Below, piece by piece: positions 7,647-16,919 of a DNA stretch of 48,225 nt. A program made the translations under genes and the position numbers. Source of the stretch: Collinsella aerofaciens (GTDB lineage Bacteria; Actinomycetota; Coriobacteriia; Coriobacteriales; Coriobacteriaceae); NCBI RefSeq assembly GCF_028206795.1, contig NZ_JAQLFJ010000013.1:449-48673 (forward strand), in the 5' to 3' direction. The notes under the pieces were generated by a model. It ran no database searches, was not told where the DNA came from, and saw nothing but the letters and a program-made list of their open reading frames with translations. Each line of letters opens with the position of its first letter. Position 1 is the first letter of the stretch.

Positions 7647-8738
7647 TTACGCCTCGCCTCCCTTCTTGGAATCTTTGCGCGTGCGGGACGTCTCGGGGGC
7701 GTTCTTGAGGAACTCGGGGTCACCGGAATAATGGCACGCAGAATAGTGACCGGACTCGGTGACAACGCGCTCGGGGCGCTGCTTGCGGCACTTGTCCGTC
7801 GCATAGGGGCAACGAGGAGAGAATACGCAGCCCTCAGGCAAGTTCATGAGCGAAGGCGGGTTGCCGTGAATCGGCGTTAGCGGCTTCTTCTCCTCGATGG
7901 CCTGCTCCGGGATGGAGCGGATAAGGCCCCAGGTGTAGGGGTGGCGGCTCTCGTAGAAGATTTCCTCGGCAGTACCGAACTCGACGGGACGGCCGGCGTA
8001 CATAACCATGATTTTGTCGGCCATATCGGCGACAACGCCCAGGTCATGGGTAATCATGATAATGGCGTTGCCGTTCTTCTGCTGCATCTCCTGCATGAGC
8101 TCGATAATCTGAGCCTGAATGGTAACGTCCAGAGCCGTCGTGGGCTCGTCGGCAATCAGGATATCGGGATCGCAGGCAAGGGCCATAGCAATCATGACGC
8201 GCTGACGCATACCGCCGGAGAACTGGTGCGGATACTCATTGACGCGCTTCTCGGGCTCGGGGATACCCACGAGGTCCAAAAGCTCGGTGGCGCGCTTGAG
8301 CGCCTCCTGCTTGGAGTAGCCACGGTGCAGACGAAGGCCCTCGCCCACCTGCTTGCCGATCTTATAGACCGGGTTCAAGGAGGTCATAGGATCCTGGAAG
8401 ATCATCGCGATATCGTTACCGCGAATGTGCTGCATCTCTTCCTCGGTCATCTCGAGGATAGAACGACCGCGATAGCGAACGTCGCCGCCCTCAATCTTTC
8501 CCGGAGGCATCGAGATAAGACCCATGATGGTCATGGCGGTCACGGACTTACCGGAGCCGGACTCACCGACGACACCCAGGGTCTCGCCGCGATCGAGCGT
8601 GTAGGAAACACCGTCGACAGCGCGAACGACGCCATCCTCGGTGTGGAAATACATCTTAAGGTCATCGACCTCGAGCAGATGCTGGCCCTCAGGAACCGGC
8701 TGATCCTTCAGGTCCACATAGTTCTTGTTCTTCTTCAT
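7647..8738 (-). CDS. oppD: Oligopeptide ABC importer ATPase
   Basis: A 363-residue ATPase partner of OppF. Walker A GESGSGKS, signature FSGGMRQR, Walker B LIADEP and switch His in MITHD are intact. The C-terminal domain has the cysteine motif GCVFSPRCP and CRKQRPE. It starts 2 nt after the oppC stop. Order D then F matches standard opp operons, which supports a heterodimeric ATPase. Confidence 0.93.
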   Translation of the reverse strand: MKKNKNYVDLKDQPVPEGQHLLEVDDLKMYFHTEDGVVRAVDGVSYTLDRGETLGVVGESGSGKSVTAMTIMGLISMPPGKIEGGDVRYRGRSILEMTEEEMQHIRGNDIAMIFQDPMTSLNPVYKIGKQVGEGLRLHRGYSKQEALKRATELLDLVGIPEPEKRVNEYPHQFSGGMRQRVMIAMALACDPDILIADEPTTALDVTIQAQIIELMQEMQQKNGNAIIMITHDLGVVADMADKIMVMYAGRPVEFGTAEEIFYESRHPYTWGLIRSIPEQAIEEKKPLTPIHGNPPSLMNLPEGCVFSPRCPYATDKCRKQRPERVVTESGHYSACHYSGDPEFLKNAPETSRTRKDSKKGGEA

Positions 8739-8740
8739 CC

Positions 8741-9676
8741 TTATGCGTCCTTCATCTTGACGTCGAGGGCGTCGCGCAGACCGTCACCCAGCAGGGTGAA
8801 GGCGAGCACCGTCGAGAGAATTGCCAGACCGGGCATGATCATCATCCAGGGAGCGGTCAGAAGATACTGCTGACCGTCCTGAATCATGGAGCCCCACGAA
8901 GGCGTAGGCGGAATAACGCCCATGCCGAGGAAGGACAGAGCGGACTCGGTCAGAATGGCGCCACCAATGTTCATGGTCGCGTAGACCACGATGGAGGCGA
9001 CGGAGTTCGGGAAGATGTGACGCACGACGATACGAGCATCAGATGCACCCATCGCGCGCGCTGCATCAACATAGTCGTTTTCCTTGACCGTCAAGATTGC
9101 AGAGCGGAAGACGCGCGCAATCGAAGGCCAGCCAAGAATGCCGATGGCGATAAAGACGTTCTGAAGACCACGGCCGATAACGGCGATCATGGCGACAACG
9201 AACAGCACGTACGGGAACGCCAGGAAGATGTCCGCACAGCGCATGATGATCGTATCCCAAATGCCGCCGTAGAAACCGGCCAGGGCGCCCATGACCAGGC
9301 CGATCAATGTGGAGATGGCGGTGGCCATGATACCGACAGAAAGCGAAACGCGTGCACCGTAGATAACGCGGACGAGAATGTCGCGACCGAGGGCATCGGT
9401 GCCAAACGGGTGCTCGGCACACGGAGCCAGTAGCGATGTCTCGGCCATGGTGGTCGAATCGGAAGCCGTCGGCGAACCGAGCCAGGGCTTAGCCCACAGA
9501 TCTGCGGTCAGGGCAACCACAACGACGATGATGATCCAGCAGACACCGATAACGGCGAGCTTGTTCTTACGAAGACGCTTAAAAGCGTCGCCCCACAGCG
9601 TGCGGGACTTGGCGGGAGCAGATGCGACCTTGGTGGCGGTAGCCTGCTCCTGAGACTGAGAATCAGTTTCCTGCAT
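8741..9676 (-). CDS. oppC: Oligopeptide ABC importer permease
   Basis: A 311-residue inner-membrane permease. A cytoplasmic N-terminal tail rich in Gln, Ser and Ala is followed by the OppC N-terminal domain (LWGDAFKRLRKNKLA), a membrane segment, an extracytoplasmic loop with HPFGTDALGRD, and a BPD_transp_1 domain with the EAA loop (RAMGASDARIVVRHIFPN). GGGAGG precedes the ATG. It sits between oppB and oppD in one operon. Confidence 0.93.
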   Translation of the reverse strand: MQETDSQSQEQATATKVASAPAKSRTLWGDAFKRLRKNKLAVIGVCWIIIVVVVALTADLWAKPWLGSPTASDSTTMAETSLLAPCAEHPFGTDALGRDILVRVIYGARVSLSVGIMATAISTLIGLVMGALAGFYGGIWDTIIMRCADIFLAFPYVLFVVAMIAVIGRGLQNVFIAIGILGWPSIARVFRSAILTVKENDYVDAARAMGASDARIVVRHIFPNSVASIVVYATMNIGGAILTESALSFLGMGVIPPTPSWGSMIQDGQQYLLTAPWMMIMPGLAILSTVLAFTLLGDGLRDALDVKMKDA

Positions 9677-9690
9677 GAGACGTACCTCCC

Positions 9691-10728
9691 TTAGGCCTTA
9701 TCCGACGGACCGCCAAGGCGGATGCGCGGGTCGAGGAATGCATAGCTAATGTCGACGAGCAGGTTGATCACCATGACGACGACAACGATGAGCGTAACGC
9801 CGCCCATAACGATGGGCCAGTCACGCATGCTAATGGCGCGATAGACCTCATAGCCGATACCGGGCCAGTTGAAGACCGTCTCGGTCAGGATGGCGCCCGA
9901 AAGCATGCCGCCAAAGTCGACACCAATATAGGTAACGACGGGGATGAGTGCATTCTTAAGCGCATGCTTGACGATGATCGCACGATTGGAGAGACCCTTG
10001 GCCTTTGCCGTACGGATGTAATCCTGGTTCATGACGTCAAGCAGCTGCGAGCGCATAATGCGCGCAGCATAAGCGGTCGAAACCGAAGCCAGCGTAATGG
10101 TCGGAAGCACATAGTGCATCCAATCCTGATACTGAGAGCTGGAACCGCCGGCACCCGAGATCGGCATGGAGATTGCACCGCCCGTGGCGTCCTTGAGGAT
10201 GACGCCAAAGAACAGCTGCAGCAACATACCGAGCCAGAAGGCCGGGACCGCAACGAGGATCGACGTGGTGAGCGTTACCAAAATATCCCAGAAGGAATAA
10301 CGCTTTACCGCCGAAATGATACCCGCACCGATACCCATAATTGCCTCGAGCACGATGGCGCACGCGGCAAGTTTGACCGTATACGGATACTTCTGGGCAA
10401 AGATTTCCGTAACCGGCAGCTTGCGCTGATACGAATTGCCCAGATCGCCATGAAGCAGGCCGTTCATGTAATACAAGTAACGGTCCACGAGCGACGTTTG
10501 AACGGGGTCGCCGTTCTCGTCAAGGATCGCGTTGCCGTCATCGTTCGTCTGGACCAGGTGATAGCGAACGCGAAGCTGAAGCTCCACCTCGGGGGACAGA
10601 GCCTTGTCTCCACCGATCAGCTTGATCGGATCTCCCGGCACGATATTCTGGAGGGCGAACAGAATCAGCGTAACGCCCAAAAACACCGGGATGAACTGAA
10701 GCACACGTTTAACGATGTACTTACCCAT
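9691..10728 (-). CDS. oppB: Oligopeptide ABC importer permease
   Basis: A 345-residue permease partner of OppC, with an N-terminal membrane segment (YIVKRVLQFIPVFLGVTL), an extended extracytoplasmic region of about 80 residues and a C-terminal permease domain with the EAA loop (TAKAKGLSNRAIIVKHALKN). The ATG at 10728 follows GGGGAG. A 156-nt gap with a hairpin separates it from oppA. Confidence 0.92.
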   Translation of the reverse strand: MGKYIVKRVLQFIPVFLGVTLILFALQNIVPGDPIKLIGGDKALSPEVELQLRVRYHLVQTNDDGNAILDENGDPVQTSLVDRYLYYMNGLLHGDLGNSYQRKLPVTEIFAQKYPYTVKLAACAIVLEAIMGIGAGIISAVKRYSFWDILVTLTTSILVAVPAFWLGMLLQLFFGVILKDATGGAISMPISGAGGSSSQYQDWMHYVLPTITLASVSTAYAARIMRSQLLDVMNQDYIRTAKAKGLSNRAIIVKHALKNALIPVVTYIGVDFGGMLSGAILTETVFNWPGIGYEVYRAISMRDWPIVMGGVTLIVVVVMVINLLVDISYAFLDPRIRLGGPSDKA

Positions 10729-10758
10729 ACCACTCCCCTATCTAGGGATTAACCTAAA

Positions 10759-10788
10759 TGGGATGCCGATCGCCAGACCGGCATCCCA
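10759..10788 (-). promoter_or_regulatory. Intercistronic hairpin between oppA and oppB
   Basis: TGGGATGCCG (10759-10768) pairs perfectly with 10779-10788 around a 10-nt loop; only TTT follows on the minus strand. Hairpins after the binding-protein gene often let that gene be made in excess over the membrane subunits, by partial termination or by protecting the 3' end. That role is inferred. Confidence 0.65.
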
Positions 10789-10884
10789 AAATTACCATCA
10801 GCCAGTTTACCCCAGGTTAGGGAGAACTGTATGTTTCCCATGAGGTCTACGTAAATACTTGACCCTCACGGAAGCTGCAAACTC

Positions 10885-12561
10885 TTAGGCGAGCTCAGCG
10901 GTACCCAGATCGGCGTGCTTCTGCGGATCGACATAGAGGTGCTTAATGCGATCGGAGCCGGCGATGGTGTGCGTGTAGAACATAATCGGGATGACCGGGC
11001 AGTCGGCAGCGACCATTGCGTCGGCCTCCTGCATCTTAGCGACGCGCTCCTCGTCGTCAACAATAGTACGAGCCTCGTCGACCTTGGCGTCGAACTCGGG
11101 GTTGTTGTAACCGGAGCGGTTGTCGCCACCGAGGGAGTCGGAGTGGAACAGCGGATACAGGAAGTTGTCCATGATCGGGTAGTCGGCAATCCAACCCAGA
11201 CGACCGAACTGATAGTTAAAGTTCTGATACTGCTCGAGCAGGGCAGACCACTCAGGGGTATCGGAGACAGCGGTAACGCCAACCTTGGCGAGGTCACCGA
11301 TGATGGACTCCATGATCTCCTTGTGACCGCCGTCCTGGTTGTAGGACAGGGTCACGCTAATGCCACGATCCCCGTTAGCGCCAGCGGGAGCAACCTTGTC
11401 GAGGTACTCGTTAGCCTTGTCGACATCGTAGGCGCAGAACTCCCATGCGCCCTCCTTGTAGCCATCGATGCCCGGAGGAACAATGCCGTCGGCAGGAGTA
11501 CGGGTACCCTTGTAGATGGTCTTGCAGATGGCCTCACGGTTGATGGCCAGGGAGATACCCCTGCGCAGGTCGGCGTTGCTGAACGGCTCGGCCGTGGTGT
11601 TGCAGGTCAGATAGTACGTGGAAGGCTCGGCGCCGAGCAGCATGCGCTCGCCGTCACCCATGGTGTAGCCGTCCTTGGACACGCCGCGATCCTTCTTGGC
11701 GGCGTCGATCTGAGCGACGGGAACGTCGCAGACATCGAGGTTACCGGCCTGGAACTCCTTGTAGGCGGTCTCCATGTCCTTGATGACCTGGAAGTGGATG
11801 CCATCGATCTTGGCCTTGTCGCCATAGTAATCGTCGAACTTCTTGACGTTGATCTCCTGGCCATCCTCCCACTTGCCGTCCATCATGAACGGGCCGTTAC
11901 CGACCGGGGCGAGGTAGAAGCTCTTGACATCGGACTCGGCGCACTCGGGAACCGGGGCCAGAGCCGGGTGAGAGGCGACGAAGGGGAAGTCGGCGTAAGC
12001 GGAAGCCAGCTTGACGACGAGGGTCTCATCGTCGGGGCAGGTAACACCGCTGAGCTCGGTAGCGTTACCGGCAAGCAGATCGTCATAGCCCTCGACCATG
12101 GAAAGGTGATAGGAGACCTCGGAAGGGCCGTACTCGGTAGCGACAGCCGACTTGGTGTTGACCAGACGCTCCCAACCGAGCTTGAAGGACTTGGAGGTAA
12201 CGTCGTCACCGTTGTGGAACTTGGCCTTCTTGATCTTGAAGGTGAACTCGGTGGCGTCGTCGTTGGCCTCGAAGGACTCGCAAGCCAGCGGAACGATCTC
12301 GCCCTTCTCGGCGTCATAAGAGGTCAGAGCATCAAAGAGCTGGTACTCGACCTGAGTGCCCTGGTCCTCCTGGACATTGTAGGGGTCGATGCAGACCGGG
12401 TTGTTGATGTAGAAGTTCAGCTTCGAACCGGACTCAGAACCGGAAGCGTCGCCGCCCTTCTTGCCGCATGCGGCAAGAAAAGCCATGGAGCTCGCAGCAA
12501 GGGTACCGCCGACAAAGGCGCGACGACCCATAACGGGCTGGTGGAACATAGAATCAGCCAT
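10885..12561 (-). CDS. oppA: Oligopeptide-binding lipoprotein (family 5 solute-binding protein)
   Basis: A 558-residue extracytoplasmic lipoprotein that would deliver peptides to OppBCDF. The N-terminus has a twin-arginine-like GRRAFVGG, a hydrophobic stretch and a lipobox LAAC, so Cys would be lipidated and membrane-anchored. The mature part shows SBP family 5 features (YQLFDAL, FTFKIKKAKFHNGDDVT, LRRGISLAINREAI). AGGAGG lies 5 nt before the ATG at 12561. It is the first gene of the operon, and a family assignment to peptides rests on the complete oppBCDF set downstream; the exact ligand is not known. Confidence 0.9.
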   Translation of the reverse strand: MADSMFHQPVMGRRAFVGGTLAASSMAFLAACGKKGGDASGSESGSKLNFYINNPVCIDPYNVQEDQGTQVEYQLFDALTSYDAEKGEIVPLACESFEANDDATEFTFKIKKAKFHNGDDVTSKSFKLGWERLVNTKSAVATEYGPSEVSYHLSMVEGYDDLLAGNATELSGVTCPDDETLVVKLASAYADFPFVASHPALAPVPECAESDVKSFYLAPVGNGPFMMDGKWEDGQEINVKKFDDYYGDKAKIDGIHFQVIKDMETAYKEFQAGNLDVCDVPVAQIDAAKKDRGVSKDGYTMGDGERMLLGAEPSTYYLTCNTTAEPFSNADLRRGISLAINREAICKTIYKGTRTPADGIVPPGIDGYKEGAWEFCAYDVDKANEYLDKVAPAGANGDRGISVTLSYNQDGGHKEIMESIIGDLAKVGVTAVSDTPEWSALLEQYQNFNYQFGRLGWIADYPIMDNFLYPLFHSDSLGGDNRSGYNNPEFDAKVDEARTIVDDEERVAKMQEADAMVAADCPVIPIMFYTHTIAGSDRIKHLYVDPQKHADLGTAELA

Positions 12562-12660
12562 GCCATCCTCCTTATGAGATAGGACAAAGAAATGTTCAGT
12601 CGGACACATGTCGAGACAATCCGATCCGAACCATCAAAACGCCGCCCGTTGCTATGGCTG

Positions 12661-12689
12661 GTTATGCACAACGAACCAACGTTTCTCAA
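12661..12689 (-). promoter_or_regulatory. Candidate promoter of the opp operon
   Basis: Minus strand: TTGAGA (12684-12689), 17-bp spacer, CATAAC (12661-12666). A second possible pair further upstream (TTGACC and TAAAAT) has a spacer of 22, which is too long. The leader to oppA would be about 95 nt. Confidence 0.4.
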
Positions 12690-12802
12690 TACAGTAGCGC
12701 ATTTTATGCACGATTTGGGGCTAATTCCGGTCAACGGTCGAGAATTTCTTTAGTTGGGCGAAGTATGTGGGGATATTTTGGCTCTGTTACAAATATGTAA
12801 AC

Positions 12803-12833
12803 AAAAAGGGTCCCGCACTTGCGGAACCCTTTT
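12803..12833 (-). terminator. Terminator of secG
   Basis: Minus strand: AAAAGGGTTCCGC-AAGT-GCGGGACCCTTTTT, a stem of about 12 bp with one mismatch and a T-run, starting about 23 nt after the secG stop. Confidence 0.92.
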
Positions 12834-12855
12834 CAAGTATTTATGTGGCTCGTGC

Positions 12856-13110
12856 TTAGTAGCCGACGATACCCTGCGGGAAGAAGAACATGCACAGGAC
12901 GACACACACGGCAAAAACGACGGCCATAATTACCGTCAGGCGATCGAGGTTCTGCTCCATGACGCCCGTGGCAGAGCTGGAGTTATACAGCGAGCTAGCG
13001 ATCATATCCGAAACGCCGGTGCCCTTACCAGAGTGCATCAGGACGAGAATCGTCAGCGCCACGGCAGAGACAGCCCAAACGACAAACAGAAGAATCTGAA
13101 ACGGACCCAT
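12856..13110 (-). CDS. secG: Preprotein translocase subunit SecG
   Basis: An 84-residue membrane protein with two transmembrane segments (residues 4-24 and 58-78) and the SecG loop between them (LMHSGKGTGVSDM). It supports SecYE/SecA-driven protein export. GGAG precedes the ATG. It ends the glycolytic gene row, the same place it has in many actinobacteria, but has its own terminators on both sides and so is probably a separate transcript. Confidence 0.93.
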   Translation of the reverse strand: MGPFQILLFVVWAVSAVALTILVLMHSGKGTGVSDMIASSLYNSSSATGVMEQNLDRLTVIMAVVFAVCVVLCMFFFPQGIVGY

Positions 13111-13207
13111 AGATAAGCTCCTTAATAGAACAATTCAAACTCCAGTACTGTACCACAACCCCCAGCACTCCCCCATCAGCCATTTGGTGACGAGGTAGAA
13201 ATAGCGC

Positions 13208-13240
13208 AAAAAAAGAGGGTTGTCCGGTTGTGGACAACCC
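13208..13240 (-). terminator. Terminator of the pgk-tpiA-gpmI operon
   Basis: Minus strand: GGGTTGTCC-ACAACC-GGACAACCC (13217-13240) followed by TCTTTTTTT. It lies about 30 nt after the gpmI stop. Confidence 0.95.
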
Positions 13241-13269
13241 CCTTACTAGAAAACGGTATTTGTTTTCTA

Positions 13270-14823
13270 TTAGGCCTCGGTGGCGAGTACGCGACCCGTC
13301 ATCTCGGCGGAAGGCTCAATACCAGCCATGGTGAGCATGGTCGGAGCGATATCGGAAAGACGGCCGTCCTCGATACCGGTGAGCTGTGCCTTCTCATCAA
13401 CGATGATGAACGGCACGCGGTTGGTGGTGTGAGCCGTGAACGGATGCTTGGAACCGTCGGAAGCAACGTCAAACATGTGATCGGCGTTGCCGTGATCGGC
13501 GGTAATCAGCGCAAAGCCGCCCTTAGCGAGAATCGCCGGGACAACCTTGGACAGGGCATCGTCAACAGCCTCGACGGCCTTAACGGCAGCGTCGAAGACA
13601 CCGGTGTGACCAACCATGTCGCAGTTTGCGAAGTTCACGATGTAGAAATCAGCGCGATCCTCGTTGATGGCGGCGACAAGCTTCTCGGTAACCTCGGGAG
13701 CGCTCATCTCAGGTTGCAGGTCGTAGGTAGCGACCTTGGGAGAAGCGACGAGCACGCGCTCCTCGCCCTCCTTGGGCTCCTCGATGCCGCCGTTGAGGAA
13801 GAACGTCACGTGGGCGTACTTCTCGGTCTCGGCGGTGTGCAGCTGCTTCAGGCCATTGGCGGCGATAACGTCGGCCAGAACGTTCTCGGGGAACGTCTTG
13901 GGGAAGGCGACCTCGACGTCAAACGTCGGGTCGTACTCGGTCATCGTCACAAAGTGCGAAAGCTTGATCTGCTCGCGCTCAAAGCCGTCGAACTCCTTGT
14001 CCGTGAACACGCGAGTCATCTGACGAGCGCGGTCGGGACGGAAGTTGAAGAAGATGGCCGCGTCGCCCTCGTGGATGCCCTCGTTGTGGGCAGCGAAGGG
14101 CTCGACGAACTCGTCGCCGCGCGGATCCTTCTCGTAGTAGGCCTTGATACCGGCAACAGGGTCGGTATCGGCATCGGATGCGTTGACCATGACATCGTAG
14201 GCGCGCTGGATGCGCTCCCAACGGTTGTCACGGTCCATGGCCCAATAACGGCCCGAGACGGTGGCAACGCGAGCGTCGCAACCGGTCTCCTCGGAGATCT
14301 TAGCCAGGAAGGCGCAGAACTCACTCATGTAACCGGCACCGGACTGCGGGTCAACGTCGCGACCATCCATGAAGGCGTGGACGCGAACGGTCTTGACACC
14401 GTGCTCGGCAGCCATCTTGACCAGAGCCTCGACGTGGCTCATATGAGAATGAACACCGCCAGGGCTCATAAGGCCCATGAGGTGGAGAGTCTTGCCGTCA
14501 GCCTTGACGTCGTCCATAGCCTTGACGAAGACCTCGTTCTTGGCGATGGAGCCGTCCTTGATGGCATTGTTGATGCGCGAAAGCTCCTGGAACACGATGC
14601 GGCCGGCACCGATGTTGAGGTGACCCACCTCGGAGTTGCCCATCTGGCCATCGGGAAGACCCACGTCCTCGCCCGAAGCGCCGAGCGTGGTGTGGGGGTA
14701 CTTCTCGTACAGGCTATCGAGGAAGGGCGTCTTGGCAGCGGCGACGGCGTTCTCGCCATCGGCCGGAGCCAGGCCGCAACCATCCATGATGATCAGGAGT
14801 GCAGGAAGATGACGCTGTGCCAT
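13270..14823 (-). CDS. gpmI: 2,3-bisphosphoglycerate-independent phosphoglycerate mutase
   Basis: A 517-residue manganese enzyme that converts 3-phosphoglycerate to 2-phosphoglycerate. It has the alkaline-phosphatase-type N-terminus (LIIMDGCGLAP), the serine nucleophile in MGNSEVGH, HAFMDGRD, and the C-terminal metal-binding ITADHGNAD and PFTAHT. The length is normal. It starts 5 nt after the tpiA stop and is the last gene of the pgk-tpiA-gpmI transcript. Confidence 0.97.
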   Translation of the reverse strand: MAQRHLPALLIIMDGCGLAPADGENAVAAAKTPFLDSLYEKYPHTTLGASGEDVGLPDGQMGNSEVGHLNIGAGRIVFQELSRINNAIKDGSIAKNEVFVKAMDDVKADGKTLHLMGLMSPGGVHSHMSHVEALVKMAAEHGVKTVRVHAFMDGRDVDPQSGAGYMSEFCAFLAKISEETGCDARVATVSGRYWAMDRDNRWERIQRAYDVMVNASDADTDPVAGIKAYYEKDPRGDEFVEPFAAHNEGIHEGDAAIFFNFRPDRARQMTRVFTDKEFDGFEREQIKLSHFVTMTEYDPTFDVEVAFPKTFPENVLADVIAANGLKQLHTAETEKYAHVTFFLNGGIEEPKEGEERVLVASPKVATYDLQPEMSAPEVTEKLVAAINEDRADFYIVNFANCDMVGHTGVFDAAVKAVEAVDDALSKVVPAILAKGGFALITADHGNADHMFDVASDGSKHPFTAHTTNRVPFIIVDEKAQLTGIEDGRLSDIAPTMLTMAGIEPSAEMTGRVLATEA

Positions 14824-14828
14824 ATGTC

Positions 14829-15596
14829 CTACTCGCCTGCCTTGACGACCATAGAGGCGAAGTCGGCAGCCTTGAGCGAAGCGCCGCCCACGAGGGCGCC
14901 GTCGACGTCGGGCTTGGCGACGAGCTCGGCGATGTTGCCGGGCTTGGCAGAGCCACCATAGAGAACGCGGATGCCGTCGGCGAGCTCCTCACCGAACATC
15001 TCCTTGAGGGTCTCACGGATAGCGCCGCAGACCTCCTGAGCGTCCTCGGCGGTAGCGGTCTTGCCGGTGCCGATGGCCCAGATGGGCTCGTAGGCGACGA
15101 CGACCTGCTTGGGGCAAGTGATCTCGAGACCCTCGAGACCAGCCTTGACCTGGTTCACGACGTGCTCGACATAGGTGCCGGCCTCGCGGACCTCAAGGGA
15201 CTCGCCGCAGCAGAAGACAGGAACAAGACCGGCGGCAACGAGGGCCTTGGCCTTCTTGTTCTGATCCTCGTCGGTCTCGTGGAAGTAATCACGACGCTCG
15301 GAGTGACCGATGATGCAGTAGGTGCAGCCAGCGGACTTGAGCATGTCGCAAGAAGACTCACCGGTGAAGGCACCCTTGGCCTCCCAGTACACGTTCTGTG
15401 CACCGAGGGCGATGGGGGCAGCCTGAATACGGTCATGAACCGTGGTGATGTCGATGGTCGGAGGGCAGACGAGCACCTCGACGCCAGCCGGAACCTCGGG
15501 CAGAGCCTGAGCCAGCTCGTCGGCGAGCTTGGCGGCCTCGGCGACGTCGTTGTTCATCTTCCAGTTACCAGCGATAAGAAGGGTGCGATTAGGCAT
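14829..15596 (-). CDS. tpiA: Triosephosphate isomerase
   Basis: A 255-residue TIM barrel that interconverts dihydroxyacetone phosphate and glyceraldehyde 3-phosphate. GNWKMN (substrate Lys), CIIGHSERR (catalytic His) and VAYEPIWAIGTG (catalytic Glu and loop 6) are intact. The ATG at 15596 lies 8 nt inside the end of pgk, implying translational coupling. Confidence 0.98.
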   Translation of the reverse strand: MPNRTLLIAGNWKMNNDVAEAAKLADELAQALPEVPAGVEVLVCPPTIDITTVHDRIQAAPIALGAQNVYWEAKGAFTGESSCDMLKSAGCTYCIIGHSERRDYFHETDEDQNKKAKALVAAGLVPVFCCGESLEVREAGTYVEHVVNQVKAGLEGLEITCPKQVVVAYEPIWAIGTGKTATAEDAQEVCGAIRETLKEMFGEELADGIRVLYGGSAKPGNIAELVAKPDVDGALVGGASLKAADFASMVVKAGE

Positions 15597-16779
15597 CGAG
15601 AAGCGCCTCCACTCCGGGCAGGGCCTTACCCTCGACGAGCTCCATGGAAGCGCCACCACCGGTAGAGATCCAGCTCATCTTGTCGGCCAGGTTGAACTTG
15701 TTGACGGCTGCGACAGAGTCGCCACCACCGATGATCGAGGTGCAATCAGCCTCGGCGACAGCCTCGGCGATAGCCTGGGTGCCGTGAGCGAAGTTATCGA
15801 ACTCGAAGACGCCCATGGGGCCATTCCAGAACACAGTCTTGGCACCCTTGACAGCCTCGGCGTAGAGCTCCTCGGTCTTGGGGCCGATGTCCATACCCTC
15901 ACGGTCGTCGGGGATAGCGTCGGAAGCGACAACCTCGGGGACAGCATCCTCGCCAAAGTGATCAGCAACGCGGTTGTCGATGGGGAGCAGGATCTTGACG
16001 CCCTTCTCCTCGGCCTTCTTGAGCATCTCACCGGCGCGCTCGACCCAGTCCTCTTCCTTGAGGGACTGACCGACGGACAGGCCCTGAGCCAGGAAGAAGG
16101 TGTAGGCCATGCCGCCACCGATGATCAGGGTATCAGCGGAGTCGATGAGGTGATCGAGAACGCCGATCTTGGAGGAAACCTTGGAACCGCCGACGATGGC
16201 GACGAAGGGGCGCTCGGGCTCGGCGAAGATGCCGGTCAGCGTGTCGACCTCCTTCTCGAGCAGGAAGCCGGCGACAGCAGGCAGGTAAGCGGCGGGGCCC
16301 ACGACGGAACCCTGGGCGCGGTGTGCGGTGCCGAAGGCATCGAGAACGAAGACGTCACCATAGGAAGCGAGCTTCTTGGCGATCTCGGGATCGTTCTTCT
16401 TCTCACGCTTGTCAAAACGGACGTTCTCGAGAACGAGGACCTTGCCCGGCTCGACGGCGGCGACAGCCTCGGCGGCCTTCTCGCCATACGTGTCGGCAAC
16501 AAAAGCAACGTCAAGGCCAGAGAGCTCAGCGAGCTTCTTGGCGACAGGCTCGAGGGAAAGCTCGGGCTGGAAGCCAGTGCCCTCAGGACGGCCGAGGTGG
16601 CTCATGAGGATGACGCGAGCGTTGTGCTCAACGAGGTAGTTGATGGTGGGCAGGGCAGCCTTGATACGGGTGGTGTCGCCAACGACGCCATCCTTGATAG
16701 GCACGTTGAAGTCAACGCGGACGAGAACGCGCTTGCCGTCGACATCGATGTCGCGGACGGTCTTCTTGGTAAAGGCCAT
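15589..16779 (-). CDS. pgk: Phosphoglycerate kinase
   Basis: A 396-residue monomeric kinase that makes ATP from 1,3-bisphosphoglycerate. It has the N-terminal VRVDFNVP, SHLGRPEG, and the C-terminal nucleotide-binding GGGDSVAAV. The ATG at 16779 follows AAAGG. It begins the pgk-tpiA-gpmI operon and is separated from gap by a terminator, so gap and pgk can be expressed at different levels. Its leader holds a perfect 7-bp inverted repeat (16803-16825). Confidence 0.98.
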   Translation of the reverse strand: MAFTKKTVRDIDVDGKRVLVRVDFNVPIKDGVVGDTTRIKAALPTINYLVEHNARVILMSHLGRPEGTGFQPELSLEPVAKKLAELSGLDVAFVADTYGEKAAEAVAAVEPGKVLVLENVRFDKREKKNDPEIAKKLASYGDVFVLDAFGTAHRAQGSVVGPAAYLPAVAGFLLEKEVDTLTGIFAEPERPFVAIVGGSKVSSKIGVLDHLIDSADTLIIGGGMAYTFFLAQGLSVGQSLKEEDWVERAGEMLKKAEEKGVKILLPIDNRVADHFGEDAVPEVVASDAIPDDREGMDIGPKTEELYAEAVKGAKTVFWNGPMGVFEFDNFAHGTQAIAEAVAEADCTSIIGGGDSVAAVNKFNLADKMSWISTGGGASMELVEGKALPGVEALLDA

Positions 16780-16802
16780 GTTTGCTTCTACCTTTCGTAC
16801 GT

Positions 16803-16825
16803 GTCTGCCTCCCATTACGGCAGAC
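16803..16825. promoter_or_regulatory. Inverted repeat in the pgk leader
   Basis: GTCTGCC (16803-16809) and GGCAGAC (16819-16825) form a perfect 7-bp inverted repeat around 9 nt, 24 nt before the pgk start. It could be an operator or a leader stem-loop; the regulator is unknown. Confidence 0.45.
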
Positions 16826-16834
16826 GATTTCCTA

Positions 16835-16883
16835 TAAAAAGGGCGCGACCCTAGGGTGTAAGCCCTATGAGGCCGCGCCCTTC
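16835..16883 (-). terminator. Terminator of gap
   Basis: Minus strand: AAGGGCGCG pairs with CGCGCCCTT across an inner loop that has its own TAGGG/CCCTA pairing, followed by TTTTTA. It lies about 40 nt after the gap stop and before pgk. Confidence 0.88.
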
Positions 16884-16919
16884 TTTAGACGCTCAACGAG
16901 CTATTCGCTAAAAGCTAAA

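Noticed and set aside
13228..14961. A 577-codon open frame opposite gpmI, and similar long plus-strand frames opposite oppA, pgk and the nan binding-protein gene
   Set aside because: All are shadows of well-supported minus-strand genes in high-GC DNA, with no ribosome binding site and no domain.
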